A DNA stretch of 64,000 nucleotides, taken from contig NW_022098063.1 of the NCBI RefSeq assembly GCF_002288925.2, positions 1,422,445 through 1,486,444 on the forward strand, read 5' to 3'. This DNA comes from Delphinapterus leucas (Eukaryota > Chordata > Mammalia > Artiodactyla > Monodontidae). Under the pieces are notes generated by a model that was not told where the DNA came from, made no database searches, and saw only the letters and a program-made list of their open reading frames with translations. Shown here piece by piece: positions 1 through 12,099 of this stretch; the stretch's first letter is position 1, and the number at the start of each line of letters is the position of its first letter. A program made the position numbers and the translations under genes.

Positions 1-129
1 TATCAATGCAAAAAAAACAGGTTGGGTGTGGGGGAGATATCTAAAAAAACAACAATGAAACCTACCTATTAATTCTTGACACATGTTAACTTTGTTATTA
101 TTGATAACATGAGGGCATATATTTCAATT

Positions 130-345
130 TAATAAGAAGGTATATGACACTTTCTACATGCCATGTTAAATGCTGGGAATATAAAGGTGATTAGACATCA
201 TCTATAACTATATAATGTGTCTTAAGTGGTATAAATAGGTTAGAATAAAATGCTGTGGGAAACCAAATGAAAGAACAAGTTATTCTTCAAGGGTTGAGAA
301 TAAGGACCATGAAAAGGTGACAACTGAGGTAGATTTTGAATGCGT
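130..345 (-). mobile_element. Probable L2 LINE fragment (degraded)
   Basis: The text follows the reverse complement of the L2 3' region in a diverged form: 'catgttaaatgctgggaata' is followed by a stretch about duplicated-looking counts of animals' typical 'gtgg...aataaaatgctgtggg' spacing and 'aaaaggtgacaactgaggta'. No ORF survives. The assignment rests on weak word matches and could be wrong. Confidence 0.3.
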
Positions 346-1401
346 TTGCTGTGTAGAAAAGGAATCTGTTGCTAAATAGGTTTATCAAGCACTATTTAAT
401 TTGTGTTACTCTCTCTATAAGGATATTTCCTGAGGGAGCATTCTTCCGCATGTTCAGTGGCTCTAGGTAGTCTCCATTGAACCACCATTGATAGGGGCTG
501 TAGGCCACTCATTCACTTATTCATTTGATCAGGATGCTTCCCTTAGGAGAAATAGGTAGATGAAAGGGGGAAAATGGCCCAGTAAGAAACTGAGAGGGTG
601 GTACGTTAATGGCAGTGTCATGGAAGAGAATCCCTAATTGATAAACTCTCTTACCCAGCTTTTATAGTACTTCACTCTTGATCTAGCATCCTCAAGGTTC
701 ACTCCTGGGGATACTCTCCTGGTTTCTGTTGCTAGATACAGGTTAGGTCCTACAGATCTTTCAACATGTAATCCGCTCCTTCTTTGGTATGCCCAGCATT
801 TCTGATTTGGGCCATGCTGTGACTTTACGCTATTTATGGATCTGATGGCCAGGGGGAAGGAGGGACAAATCCTGCAGAGGGCACACCTTGTCTTAGGAAC
901 AACCTTGCTTCATTTGAGGTATTTATGTCGTCTTCAAGCAAGGGTGGGGTTGAGGGGAGAGGACTTTATCTTCTAACAAGAGGTGAAAGCTAGTTCACTT
1001 CTGCATGAACAGAGGGTTCAGGTGAATCTGCAGTTTGTTTCTCAAGTGCATCTTCTCAAATAACCCTTTCCAAAATTTCCCATTCCTTTATTCTCGGGAC
1101 TCTCAGGGCCCTCAAAAGAAAAAGAGTGAGAGAAGTTAGGAAAGGGCATGGCAAGGAGCTAAACACATATGTAGTTTCCTTTGGATTCTAGCTTTAGCCA
1201 GATCCTTTGGGGAGCAAAAGGGCCAGAGGCTGGCTGTGGACTGCCCTGGGGTGAGTCAAGTAGCTTGTTGGCTCCCGTTTAGTCAGGGTGAAACTCTGGA
1301 TAAGAGGCAGCTGTGAGCTGTGAGCAACCAACATCTATAGCAGCTGAGGGATGGGTGTGCTGGTCTGGTAAAGGGAATCTGGTTGGGCAAAACATCACCC
1401 A
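346..1401. other. Unclassified non-coding stretch
   Basis: No ORF of gene-like quality and no repeat recognised. The part from about 660 to 1400 is less AT-rich than its surroundings and has the look of an old LTR or ERV-internal remnant, next to the LTR that begins at 1402, but no family could be named. Confidence 0.4.
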
Positions 1402-1791
1402 TGTAGATGCAAAATAAATCAGTCGATCTAAGAACAAAATGGAAAATTTTATTAGAGCCAAACTGAGGATTATAACCTGGGAACTGCCTTTTATAAAGCT
1501 GTGAGAACCGTTCTGCCCCTTAGAGGTGAAAGCACAGTTATATAAGTTTTTGAAACAGAGGGCTGTACGTTATTGACAGTTTCCACAATCCAGATCCACA
1601 CATACAAAGCAAGTGGTGGGTCATGGGTCATCGTGGAAGGAAGGTTATCTCCTAAGGAGATCTGGTTAGTGCGGATGCACAATATACACTAAAGGGAAGG
1701 GAGGAGTCCCAAATGGGCAAAGAAAAACTTTAAATTTTTCTTGTTTTGCCATAAAATATGAATTTTATTTCATCACCCACTAAAAACCTCA
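1402..1791 (-). mobile_element. Solo LTR, copy 1 of an LTR family also present at 25.1 kb
   Basis: Read on the minus strand it starts TG and ends CA. It holds a polyadenylation signal in 'ctaataaaattttccat' near its 3' end, preceded by 'ggttataatcctcagtttgg'. The same order of words occurs on the plus strand at about 25130-25637, including 'tcaaaaacttatat', 'gcccatttg' and 'ccctttagtgt'. This shared length with an AATAAA near one end is typical of a retroviral LTR. No internal retroviral genes are attached and no target-site duplication is clear. Class (ERV1 or ERVL) is undecided. Confidence 0.6.
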
Positions 1792-1870
1792 TTCTAGCCT
1801 TCATTTTTTCCTGCTCCTATTCTTTCCATTGCTCAAATTATTTTATATAGTTCTTTAAAAAATTTTGGTC

Positions 1871-2050
1871 TATTCCTATTTATTCATTCAGTAAAGATAG
1901 AAGAAACATCAACCATCTGCTAGACACTGTTCTAAGCAATGGGGATACACTAATCCAGATACGGTCCTTGCCCTTATGAAACATGCATTCTAGTGGCCAG
2001 TGAGGATATTAAACACATTAATCTCAGATAGTTATACATAGCAGTAAGAA
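1871..2050 (-). mobile_element. L2 LINE 3' end
   Basis: Reverse complement of the L2 3' terminus: 'attcattcagtaaagata' followed by 'ctagacactgttctaagca', 'tggggatacactaatcca' and 'tgcattctagtgg' in the order expected of L2. The sequence to about 2290 may be a further decayed L2 extension. Confidence 0.7.
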
Positions 2051-2640
2051 AATAAAATAGACATTATGATAGCGATTGTGGTTTGTTTAATGAAGATGCA
2101 GTTTTATATGGTTTATTGGTTTATAAACCAGTCTTTCAGAAGTCTAGTCATCAGAAGTAGACATGATAGAGGGTGGATGAATAAAGAACAGAATAGCGGT
2201 GGAGAGAGCAAATCTGTGTGGGAAGTAGAGGTCTGTGGGAGATTGGTGTGTCTATATTCCAATGTATTGAATATATCTGAAATTCTTTAAAGACGATTGC
2301 TGAGTAGTGTCTTAATTTGATATTTATCAGTTAGCAAGACATGAGAGAACGTGCAAATGTGGTAGAGAATTTACTGTTTTTTTCCTCGGAAGTAGTGAGA
2401 AGCTACTGAAGTTCTTTAAGCAGTAAATAGGTTGTTATAAATCTATTCAGAGAGAGAGTCTATGTTTATACAAATGTTTCTGTATACATGTTTATATGTA
2501 GGTATTTGTGTATGTACTTAGAAATAGATAAGCATAGATATACATATATATATTTTTAAATTAGACTAATACACTGTACTTTGTTTTTTATGTAGTACAT
2601 CAGTAGATAATTCTGCCTTCCTCTTCTTTTTTAGATTAGA
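2051..2640. other. Unclassified AT-rich stretch
   Basis: No supported gene or repeat. A 74-codon plus frame at 2066-2290 has no recognisable feature and may overlap decayed L2. Confidence 0.4.
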
Positions 2641-3000
2641 TAGTATTCTGTTACGGATATAATTTACTTAACTTATTCACAAGGATAGATATTTACATTA
2701 TTTCTAACCCTTTGCTAATACAAAGAGTTCTGCCATAAATATTTTTGACCATGTGCATTTGTATACCTATGTAAGTATATTTGTGGGATACATTCCTAGA
2801 AGTTGAATGTAGTATCAAATCTTAAATTCCCCAGATTTTGCCAAACAGCCCTCCATAGAGTTTGTATCAATTTATGCTCCCACCCACAGGATATGATTGC
2901 CTTTTTTTCCTCATCTCTTATCCAAATACTGTTACCTTCAGACTTTTTGATGTTGATGATCAGACTTTTCCAATCTGAATTGGATGTGTGATATACCATT
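2641..3000 (-). mobile_element. Ancient L1/HAL1 ORF2 C-terminal fragment
   Basis: The minus frame at 2796-2999 retains the L1 ORF2 C-terminal signature: a WEHKLIQTLWRAVWQNL motif in the position of the family's W-E-C-K...QPLW-TVW-FL segment. The plus-strand text also has the usual reversed words (ccaaacagccctccatagag, gctcccaccc). The copy is heavily diverged and has no coding capacity. Confidence 0.7.
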
Positions 3001-3038
3001 TGAATTTGAATTTGATTATTATGAGTGAGTTTGAGTAC

Positions 3039-3056
3039 ATATATATATATATATAT
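3039..3056. repeat. (AT)n microsatellite
   Basis: Nine AT units just beyond the old L1 fragment. Confidence 0.9.
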
Positions 3057-3189
3057 GCTTAAAAGTTATTGGATTGCAGAAGGGGGTATATTTGAGAGAT
3101 ATTTAGAAGGTAAAATCAAAATATCAAAGGAGTTAATGAGAGGGTCAGGCCTGCATCCCATAGCTCCAAAATTATAAACCAATGAAAGT

Positions 3190-3360
3190 TACATTCCTAA
3201 ACTTTTCCCAGGATTCAGCTCAAAGGCTACCTTCAGTATGATAACTTCCCTGACTTCTCCAGAAATGTGAATCGCTCCTCTTGTGCTCCATTAGCCTTCT
3301 GCACATATATCTGCTCAAGTCCTTACTACACTATGTGTGTGTTTCAAAGTCTTACACACT
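3190..3360 (+). mobile_element. L2 LINE fragment
   Basis: Contains 'attcagctcaaaggctacct', then 'cttccctgacttctcc' and 'ctgcacatatatctgctc', in the L2 order (agctcaaatgtcacc... cttccctgac... cacatatctc). Degraded. Confidence 0.55.
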
Positions 3361-3756
3361 TGTAGCAAAAATCCAAACGATATAGGAATGCCTGCTGTAA
3401 ACAGATATGTTCCCATTTTGTTCTTTTAAGCCTACCTCTCAAAGGGAATTCCTTAGGGACTGACTTGTACAAATCCCCAAATTTCCATTATTATATTCTT
3501 TGCTTATAAAAATATAAAATACATTTATGCATATAGTTAAAAACAATGTCATGATCCAATAATATATATATAAACTTGTATTTTTTTCAACAATAGTAAT
3601 CTTTTTTCCCAGTTGATACATACAAATCTGTCTAATCCTCTTTAAGAGCTCAGAGAATTTTTTAAATGGATATGACCTAATTAATCAAAATATTTCTTTA
3701 TAAATGGGTACTTCAGACTGTCCCCAGTTTTCTTCCTATTACTTATAATGCTACTA

Positions 3757-3826
3757 TAAATCTATCTATATCTGTCTGTCTATCTATCTGTCTATCCATA
3801 CATCTATCCATCCATCTACCTATCTT
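3757..3826. repeat. (TCTA/TCTG/TCCA)n microsatellite
   Basis: An imperfect tetranucleotide tract of tcta, tctg and tcca units, expanded within the old L1 fragment. Confidence 0.85.
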
Positions 3827-4282
3827 GAAGTACTTGTACTTTCATTTCAGTTGGATACTTTCCCAGAGTAGGTTTTTTGGTGCAAAGGGTAGGCAATTTT
3901 AAAGTTTAATAGATATTTCCAGATGACTTTTTCCAAAAATTTGTCATAATTTATAAGCTTAATAAGAGTGTCTGGGAGAAAATATTTTCCTATGCCTTTA
4001 CCAGGGCTGAATGTTGTGTCTTTAAAGATCTCGTCAAATTATTGGACAAAAGTTTGGTACTTACTTGTTTTTATAATTTGCATATTTCTCTATTACTGAG
4101 ATTGTGATTCTTTAGCATTTTATGTTATGTAAAACACCTTTTCATAGCATTTGTCCATTTTTATAGTGGTTAGCTTATCCATTTTAGAGCTTTTTTGTTT
4201 ATTTGGGCTATTGTAGGTTTTTAAAGTGTTTTCCTCTAATCTTTTATTTATCTTTTGACTTTGCTTATGGGGTCTGTGGCCT

Positions 4283-4301
4283 TATATATATATATATTTC
4301 T
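4283..4301. repeat. (TA)n microsatellite
   Basis: About nine TA units inside the old L1 fragment. Confidence 0.85.
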
Positions 4302-4533
4302 TCATGGAGAGATAGCTCCATTTTCGTTTTTGGCTTATGAGTATCTACTGTTATTTAAGATCTCCTGAAGTGTAAGGTTATAAAACATTCTCCTAGATTT
4401 ATTTTAAAAGTTTTATATTTTTCCTTTTATATGTAGTTCTTTGATGCACCTGTAGTGAAAATTTTGATATGGTGTATTAATATTAAATTTTTCTGGCTAA
4501 TGATGGATTTTATAAAAAAATAATCCCGGAGTT

Positions 4534-4600
4534 CTAAGAATGAGGAAACCAAGGCTTACAGAAGCCAAGGGACTTGACCAAAATTACCCAAATTAGTTGT
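4534..4600 (-). mobile_element. MIR SINE core fragment
   Basis: 'aatgaggaaaccaaggctta' followed by 'gggacttgaccaaaatt' matches the reversed MIR core (gatgaggaaactgaggc... aagtaacttgcccaag). Confidence 0.6.
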
Positions 4601-4867
4601 TTTTGTTGTTTATTGTTAATATGGCGATGCTTAGTAATTACACCATAGACAGGAGGGTTTCCCACTGTGGAGATGTCCAAGAAAGAAAAGCATACATGTT
4701 TCAGAACAGGATCAAGTGTCAGTGTTCCTAGCCAAGACAATCTCAAGTTTCCTTATAAGAAAAAGGGAATCCAAAAGATTCAGAGAAAGGAGGAAGTGGT
4801 GCTGGGGATGAGATAACCATCTTGGCTAAGTAGAAGTGGCACCAGCCTCAGGTCATCTGAATTAAAT

Positions 4868-4896
4868 GCACACACACGCATGCATGCACACACGCA
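4868..4896. repeat. CA-rich simple repeat
   Basis: Short interrupted (CA)n with acgc and atgc interruptions. Confidence 0.7.
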
Positions 4897-5099
4897 GTAG
4901 TTCTGTATACTACAGGGAGGACTATACCCCATATAGGGATCTGGGATCTTGCTCTGGCTCCATCGTAAACAGTCTCTCACTTAGCTTCAATGGGTCTGAG
5001 TTTACTTATTGCATAGAATTATTTCACTTTCTCTAGTGCCAGAATCCCTATCCCTCATATTTTTTAAAAAAACTTCATGAAAGAAATACACTTACATAC

Positions 5100-5230
5100 A
5101 TTTTGCAGGTGAGGAAACTGCATCTTTGGTTAACCCAAGGTCATTTAACCCATGAGTAGCAGAGTGAGTTTGTCTCCCCAGTTGTGTCTGACTCTTCCAG
5201 GCCACAATCTTTCTAGTTTTAATACATTCA
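5100..5230 (-). mobile_element. MIR SINE fragment
   Basis: 'caggtgaggaaactgcat', 'aacccaaggtcatttaaccc' and 'agtagcagagtgag' follow the reversed MIR core order. Confidence 0.65.
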
Positions 5231-6589
5231 GTTAGTAAATGAAATAAACTGCACTGCCATTATCTGTCTGTATGTGGGCAGAAGTCCCTTGGCTTTATCA
5301 ACCTCTTTAGATTCTTCAGCACTTTGCTACATAGTAACTTTTTCATGGTTCAAATGCCCGCAGATGTGATGATCTTCCAGGTTTCTCTGCTTACAGTCTC
5401 GGGAAACTGGCAACTGCAGCAAACTGCATTACCGTTGAGATGTTGGAAACTAAAGGAAATAACGGTTTCTTAGCACATACCTTCCTAAAAGTAATTCCTC
5501 TCCATCGTCGTAATTAAAGCAGGTAGTAGAATAGTCACAGATGGCTGAGAAGGTTGGGGATCGCTACGTATCACCACAGCAATTGGAGCCCAAAGTAGCC
5601 ATATCAGCCTCAAAGTACTGAATCTACAGATGCCTTCAGCAGAGACTTTCTCCTGTTTTTAGTATGTAGTGCGGAAGGGAGAATCCAAATGCATAAAACA
5701 TCATATGGCCATTTAGGTCCTAAGACTTAAGTTTGTAGTTAGTAAAATAATGAATCATGAAGTACTGGCAGGTTTTCACATAGTTGCATCAGAGTTTCAC
5801 TCTGCCTTGGGATGTAGCAACACCTTTCCTCTGCATTTCTTGTGAACTGCATAATTGCGGTAGGTATTCCTAGTAGAAAACTCTCTCAAAAGATGTAAGC
5901 TGCCATCATACTGTACTGTGAAATGCTGTGATTTAAAATGGCAGCTGAAAGATCCTCGGTCATTTGTCCAAATGGGCACACTGAAATAAATGAACATACT
6001 GAATTCTTTTAGATGAGAGCTGTGGCTTTGGTGTCCTCAGACATGTGGCTCAAGCATCAGCGTCAAATCCTGCTCGGCTGAATTCTGCTTAATCAAAGAT
6101 TAGCCACTTGTTTTGATTTTGAGTAATTAAGTAGAAAACCTGAAAGGCTGATTAGTATTTCATCTTAATTCTGAATATGGGACAGGAGATATCCATTCTA
6201 AAGTGTTCAGATATATTTATTTGAAGTAATTTTATTTATCTCAAAAGTATTTGTAGATAACGTTGACTGTCCCAGACTCTCTCCAACAGCTTGCCTGGCA
6301 TTCAATCTTTTTGTTTCTATTTGCATCACAAAGATGCTAAAAACTGCAATAAGCAAATCCTATGTAACGGCAAATGTGTACGTTTTAAATTTTATGCTTG
6401 CTATCACTCACCCCAATTTCTCTTCTCACTGTTCCTTCTGTTAGAAGCCTATGTCCTGATTAAAAATATGTAGGTGGCAGAGCCTCTGATTTCCTAGGAT
6501 GGAGAAAACCAAGTTACGTATAATTATTTTTCTACTGAAAGTTCTCTCTGTTTACAGACGAACTTTCATCTAATGAACTTGTAAAATAC
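5231..6589. other. Unclassified non-coding stretch
   Basis: No gene or confidently named repeat. Small frames at 5797-5997 (minus) and 6291-6473 (plus) lack any domain, signal sequence or family resemblance. Confidence 0.4.
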
Positions 6590-7150
6590 TCACCAAGAAA
6601 AATTAACTATTCTCTGGAAAAAGATTCTGAGGCAGGTGGTGTTAGTGGAAGGCTTGGGCAACTGTCCCGTGATACCAGCTGGGGTCACTGGTAGAGGGGT
6701 CAGGGATGCCCGAAGCTCACATGGTCTCATAGTCTTATGGATAGGAGCACTTAGGCCCATGTGCTGGATATATCCAGCTCTCGTTACACTCCATTTCTTT
6801 ATAGGATGGGCATAAAGAGGAGGTCTTTGTAAGCATGAGAATAGTCTTGCAAACCAAGACAGGGGCCTTGCAGATGGAGTTTGCTTCCAGCACCTGGAGA
6901 CCTTGTGGAAAGTTGAGTCCATGGGCAGTCTCTCCTGCTGCAGTTTCTTGCCAGACAGCCAGGAAAGAGCCACTGAGACCATCTTGTGGTCCTTCCTCTC
7001 TCCACACAGTGACAACATAATTCTCATTTAGTAAGAAAAGATAATTAAGAAACCAGCTCCTGTCCTGGGTGGTTAAGGAGAACTCACAGTTTACGGAAGT
7101 GTATCTTGAGGTACTTAATGCCTTGAACCTTTTCTCCCTGTTAACCATAT
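6590..7150 (-). other. Slightly GC-richer block with the longest open frames in the window
   Basis: Two long minus frames overlap here in different phases: 145 codons at 6590-7027 and 137 codons at 6735-7148. Neither shows a domain, a credible start context or an obvious polyadenylation signal downstream. Open frames in several phases, including a 61-codon plus frame at 6835-7020, are expected where stop codons are rarer because of base composition. The block could be an old LTR or DNA-transposon remnant, or conserved non-coding sequence. It is not called as a gene. Confidence 0.35.
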
Positions 7151-7905
7151 TTTTCTCTCTACCTCGTGCAATGTGTGCCAGTGATTTTAACTCAACTTCA
7201 CACTAAAACAATCAAATGGGTTTCTTTAAAAGTATGAAAATTTATGGCTTCAGTGTATGAGTATACACAAAAGGCCTACTCTTTCTCAATACACTTGAGT
7301 AATTCTCATTAATGTCAACAGGGTTTGTGAATGCATATCAAAGAAAAGTAAAATGCATTTGGAAACTCTTTAACTGATCATTCACACAAAAACACTGTTT
7401 TGTTATATATATGATAACATGATGAAATTTGCTCTTACTTGTTTCTCTAAGTTGAGGCAATATGCGTCAATGTTCATTTCTTTAAATGTCATGAGTGTAC
7501 ACTTTCTGCATTGGAAAAATTAATCAGAAATGTAGATGTAGCCAAAAATTAATTTCAGGCCAAGTTTCATAGTGTAAGAAGAGTACATGACTGATGGCAT
7601 TTTCATTGCTGTGGTGGTGGGCATGACTTTTTCAAAAACTGCAGTTTTGAAATTGACAATGCAGCATCATAATCCTTTTTTCATGCAGGAAACACCCACT
7701 TAAAATAGTTTTCATTTTTCTCTGAATTCCTGTAGGCAGATAATTTTCACAATCAAGTTGCATAGAAACACTTCATTCATAAAAGATAACATCTGAGATG
7801 TATCAATGAAACATTCATGACCTCTGCTTTTCTGAGCAGTAAGCATTGACTTTGAAACTGCCCAATTCTTTCCTTTGAAAAAGATCAAAAAACACCTGCG
7901 TGGAG

Positions 7906-7908
<3 letters not shown>
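7151..7908. other. Unclassified non-coding stretch
   Basis: AT-rich, with no recognisable gene or repeat. Confidence 0.4.

Positions 7909-7939
<31 letters not shown>
7909..7939. repeat. (TG)n microsatellite
   Basis: About fifteen TG units, followed by 'tctgtctct'. Long enough to be length-polymorphic. Confidence 0.95.
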
Positions 7940-7940
<1 letters not shown>

Positions 7941-9448
7941 TGTCTCTACATGTAATTGTAATGAGAAGTCATGCAGTGATGGCTTGGAATCCTTGAGTGC
8001 AGTAGCCATGTCTGTTCAATCAGTAGTGTAGTCTTGATGCCTACGACTGGGCGTGGCGTGGAGTAAGCACCTATGAAAATTTGGAAAATACATTTGCAAA
8101 TGGTGTTCTTGAACCCTTCAGGCTCTATGGATAGGCAATGTCAGCCTACCTGTCAATTCACCAGTTTATATTAATAGTTGAGAGTCACAGTGTTGTCCTG
8201 ATTTTCCAAGAATATCCTGAAGTGGTCAAGACAAATGTGTAAATGTTTGCCTTATGGATTTTATGTTGTTTACGTTCCTGTTTATTAGAAGTGATACTGT
8301 AAAACCTGAATGATGACAGACCTTGTTATTTTGACATTATACTAAGAATGTTTGGTTAAAAGCGGAAGAAGAACTTGAGTGGAAAATGTTTTACTATTCA
8401 GGCAATACATTGCAATTTATTTTAAAGAGTACTCATAAAAGCATCATCAATAATTTTATGTAAAATGAACATGGAGATCGTTTACAATGTAGCTGTTTAT
8501 CAGTTAAAGTCCATGCAAGTGTAGCTGGAGCCAGCTACCTGATATACAGTGATGTCTTTGCTCTTCTTTTCCAGTGGGAAAAATCTATTAGAAATTCTAC
8601 TTGTGATAGAGAAATAGCAGCAGCACTCACTGACTAGAGAGGTTGCATAAGGATTGGGGAATCTGGGTGTTTTCATTTCTACCCTAGTTCAAACATATTC
8701 AGAAATGCCTGTCTCTGCTTTGGAAACATGCTTTATGAGATCTTGACATTTTACAGTCACAGAAGTTTCCTTAAGTACTTGCACAGAACTTTTTATTCAG
8801 ATTGGGGAGAAAGAATATGCAGATTTATTTTATTATTGTAAAAGTTAGAATATAGGAAAACAGCAATTTAAGAAAGAACACACATTAGATATGTATAGTA
8901 TTCTATTTCTCTGATTCCTTTTTTTAAGTAGACCCAAATTAGTATGGAAAACATGCAACTTAATTCCCTTTTTATTACCTTAAATGTAAGACATCATTAT
9001 ACAGTAGGAGATTAGGGGAACATTTTATGTAAGTTATATAAGATTAGAGAATGCTTCCTATAAGGAGATTTTGGGATTTAAATGCCTGATTTCCTCCTGA
9101 ATATTTCTGTCTTTTCATAAATGCACATTTTTCTAGAAACACATGGATAAGATTTTGGTCACAAACAAGGTTGTTTTTAAATACAGATGAGGAGAGACTG
9201 TTTAATTTGGAATGTGAAGTTTTTTGGCTTGTTTTGTTTGCTTGTGTTGAGTCAGTTTTACTTAGTCTAAGCTAGGACTGAGGAAAAAGTAGATACGTTC
9301 CCATATGACCCTTCAGTAATCCTGCAGAATTGAAAGCTCCAGCAACTTTTGTAGTGGTTCTGAATGTTTTCCCATAGAGCAGGAAGTCATCGTGAACCTA
9401 AGCATGTGAAAAAGTCTTGTAATTATGACCATGTTGGGCTCTGAAAAG
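7940..9448. other. Unclassified non-coding stretch
   Basis: No gene, RNA gene or named repeat could be supported. A short MIR-like hint near 8627-8720 is too weak to call. Confidence 0.4.
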
Positions 9449-9460
9449 CTATAAATCTTA

Positions 9461-9665
9461 TTTTTTTTTTTTTGCGGTACGCGGGCCTCTCACTGCCGCG
9501 GCCTCTCCCGTTGTGGATAACAGGCTCTGGACGCACAGGCTCAGCGGCCATGGCTCACGGGCCCAGCCGCTGCCCGGCATGTGGGATCTTCCCGGACCGG
9601 GGCACGAACCCGTGTCCCCTGCATCGGCAGGCGGACTCTCAACCACTGCGCCACCAGGGAAGCCC
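9461..9665 (-). mobile_element. CHR-type tRNA-derived SINE
   Basis: On the plus strand: a T-run (the reversed A tail) at 9461-9473, then 'gcggtacgcgggcctctcac', and finally the reversed head 'ccaccagggaagccc' ending at 9665. Full length. The flanks 'ctataaatc' (9449-9457) and 'ctgtaaatc' (9665-9673) look like an imperfect target-site duplication. Frames at 9458-9705 on both strands are SINE translations, not genes. Confidence 0.92.
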
Positions 9666-9754
9666 TGTAAATCCATTTTTAAAGTTCATTTATTCCTATG
9701 AATAGTGACTAAAATGAACTTCACCTTGCTGGTTCTCCATGAATTACATTCAGT

Positions 9755-10420
9755 ACTCATGCCTTCAACAAATATTTTTGGAGCATCTACTCTGAACTTG
9801 GTACAGTCATGGCCATTGAGGACACAGCAATAAAAGTATAGAAAGAGATATATCTTTAATGTTAGGAAATGAGACTGACTATAAATAAAAGTAAAATATG
9901 GAATGACCTAAAGAATGATAGGGGCTGTAGTTTTACATTTGGTGGTCAGGAAAGAGTTCTCCGAGGAGGTGATATTTGACCAAAAACAAGAGTGAGGTGA
10001 TGAATAAAGTGAGGGTGTTAACTGTGTATATATCTGGAGGATTAATGTTCCAGAGAAGGGAAACCATGGGTGTGAACAGCTTAAGGCATGGCTGTGTTTA
10101 GTGCATTGAATGGCCGTGAGGGAGGGGGAAAAGGTATGAAAATGAAGTCAGAGCTGTAGTCAGGCTCTGTATCATGTAGGTCCTTCTAGGCGTGGTGAGG
10201 GCTTAGGATTCTAAGTGTTATCACTCTGGCTGCTGAGTTTAGGAATGTAAAAGTACAAGCACAGACTTTATTTAGGAGGCTAATGTACATCTCAACTAGA
10301 GATGGTAGTGGGTTAGACTGGTGGGATAATGGTGAAATTGGTACGAAGTAATTAGATTTTATTGGTAGATTGGATGTGGGTTAGAGACTGGCAACTGACA
10401 ATAGTCTGAGAATTTCCATC
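9755..10420 (-). mobile_element. L2 LINE, long degraded copy
   Basis: Starts with 'ttcaacaaatatttttggag', the reversed L2 terminus. It continues through 'ggtggtcaggaaagagttct', 'gaggaggtgatatttgacc', 'atgttccagagaaggg', 'atcatgtaggtccttctagg' and 'atcactctggctgctga', in L2 order. No coding capacity. Confidence 0.75.
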
Positions 10421-10734
10421 TCAATATTTTCAAGCTGAGTATTATCAGATGTTGTTATTCTTGAGCCAATATATATTTTTAGGCTTTAAAAATATATAAT
10501 AAAGTAGTTTTGTCTGCTCTGAAAAATCTGTTAAGCTTGGTAAACACCCCCAGATGATCTCTGCTGTTCTTTGACCTTCGCCACATGGCCCGCTCTTCTT
10601 CAGAGCCGTAGCCTTCTCTTAAATTATCATTAAGCTAATAGGTGCTCAAATGGACCTTTATCTTCTAGCTCTACTCATAAAATCCAGTTCACAAATCATA
10701 TTCCTTTATTGCTGACTCATCCTTCATTCTTCAT

Positions 10735-11420
10735 TAATTAACTCATTCAACAAATATCCCTCTAAAAAATATTTATAGAGTATCTACTTACTGTGTGCTA
10801 GGTATCTAGGACTAAGCAAAACAGACAGAATTTCACCCTCAGGCAAATTACTTCCAAAGGAAGGAGAGAGAAACCAAATAGATGAGTAAATGTATATCGT
10901 TTACCATGTGCTGGTAAGCACTGTGGAGAAGACTAAAGCAAGAAGGTGGAGAGGATACACTGAGTTAGACGGGGAAGAAAGGAGTATTATGGTTTTGACT
11001 GAATGTCAAGGCCTCTTTGAAAAGATGATATCAGAGGAAAAGCTCAAAGTAGGTAAGGGAACAAGCCATGTGTGTATGTGGAACAAAATTGGTCCAAGGA
11101 AAGGAAATCTTATGTGCAAAGGCACAGAGGTGGGAGTGTGCCCAGTGAGTTCTTGGAATAGTTAGGAAACCAGTGTGGCGAAACAGCTTGAGCAAGAGGA
11201 AGCTGAGTACTAGGTGGGGCAAAAAGTACCAGATGGGGCAACTGGGGCTGGGGGGCAGTTATTAGATCTTTGTATGAGAAAAGAAGACACTGGAAGATTT
11301 TGAGTAGGGGAGTGACGTGTTATTGTGTTGGGATCAGTCTGTTGCTGTGTTCAGAATGAGAATGGAGGGTGGAGGTAAACACAGAAGAAGACAGATTGGG
11401 AGGTTGTGGCATTATTGCCA
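10735..11420 (-). mobile_element. L2 LINE, long degraded copy
   Basis: A second L2 copy in the same orientation: 'actcattcaacaaatatccc', 'ctgtgtgctaggtatctagg', 'aagcaaaacagacagaattt', 'gtgcaaaggcacagaggtg', 'ccagtgtggcgaaacagc' and 'gattttgagtaggggagtga'. The 91-codon plus frame at 10890-11165 is a chance frame in this L2. Confidence 0.75.
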
Positions 11421-11852
11421 TTACTGGTGGCACAGGCACAGTGCCCCATACTTGTTCAAAGATTTGCTTGCTGTCCTTAAGAGTCATTCTCACTACTGAA
11501 AGATTTATCCCCATATACATGGAAGGTATTTGCTATTTTTTCACCAGCTCTCTTTCCTGTTGAGATTGTAAGCCTCCTCTTAGTAGAACTTTACATCTTC
11601 TGAGTATGTCTTTTTGTTTTGTTTTGTTTTACTAAGAGTTACAAAGGATAGGACAAATAATGCTTGCAAAACATCTCAAGACTAAGCCAAGCACTGTGAG
11701 TAGTATTCTGTAGATCAGGACCAAAGTACAAATCTATAAGATTCTGAAATTACAGGCACTAATGCTAATGCCATCTCTAGGAAGTGGGCAGATTGACCTC
11801 CTATTTTGATAGAGTAAAATGTATATAATTTGGTTGGTATTTATGAAAATGT
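11421..11852. other. Unclassified non-coding stretch
   Basis: No gene or named repeat; a short T/G-rich patch lies near 11610-11630. Confidence 0.4.
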
Positions 11853-11867
11853 AGAAGTTGACAATTT

Positions 11868-12084
11868 TTTTTTTTTTTTTTTTTTTTTTTTGGCCATACG
11901 CGGGCCCCTCAACGCCGTGGCCTTTCCCGTCCCAGAGCACAGGCTCCGGACGCGCAGGCCCAGCAGCCATGGCTCACGGGACCTGCCGCTCCACGGCACG
12001 TGGGATCCTCCCAGACCGGGGCACGAACCCGCGTCCCCTGCATCGGCAGGCGGACTCCCAACCACTGCGCCACCAGGGAAGCCC
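11868..12084 (-). mobile_element. CHR-type SINE with perfect 15-bp target-site duplication
   Basis: Long reversed A tail at 11865-11891, then 'ggccatacgcgggcccctca', a full SINE body and the reversed head ending 'agggaagccc' at 12084. The 15-bp duplication 'agaagttgacaattt' at 11853-11867 and 12085-12099 is perfect. The exact duplication and long uninterrupted tail suggest a young insertion. Confidence 0.95.
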
Positions 12085-12099
12085 AGAAGTTGACAATTT

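Larger units (their letters stand above)
3690..4490 (-). mobile_element. Ancient L1/HAL1 fragment
   Basis: The plus-strand text reads like reversed L1: a 'taatgctactataaat' block, 'gttggatactttcccagagt', then 'taagaccttt'-type words replaced by decayed ones, and 'ttgtccatttttatagtgg' and 'aaaacattctcctagattt' farther on. These follow the L1 ORF2 C-terminal to RT order. It is interrupted internally by the TCTA/TCTG microsatellite. Confidence 0.55.

Noticed and set aside
9458..9705. Open frames on both strands rich in A, G, P and R
   Set aside because: They are translations of a CHR SINE. The same peptides recur at 11.9, 26.8, 27.3, 30.9, 37.9 and 58.0 kb.
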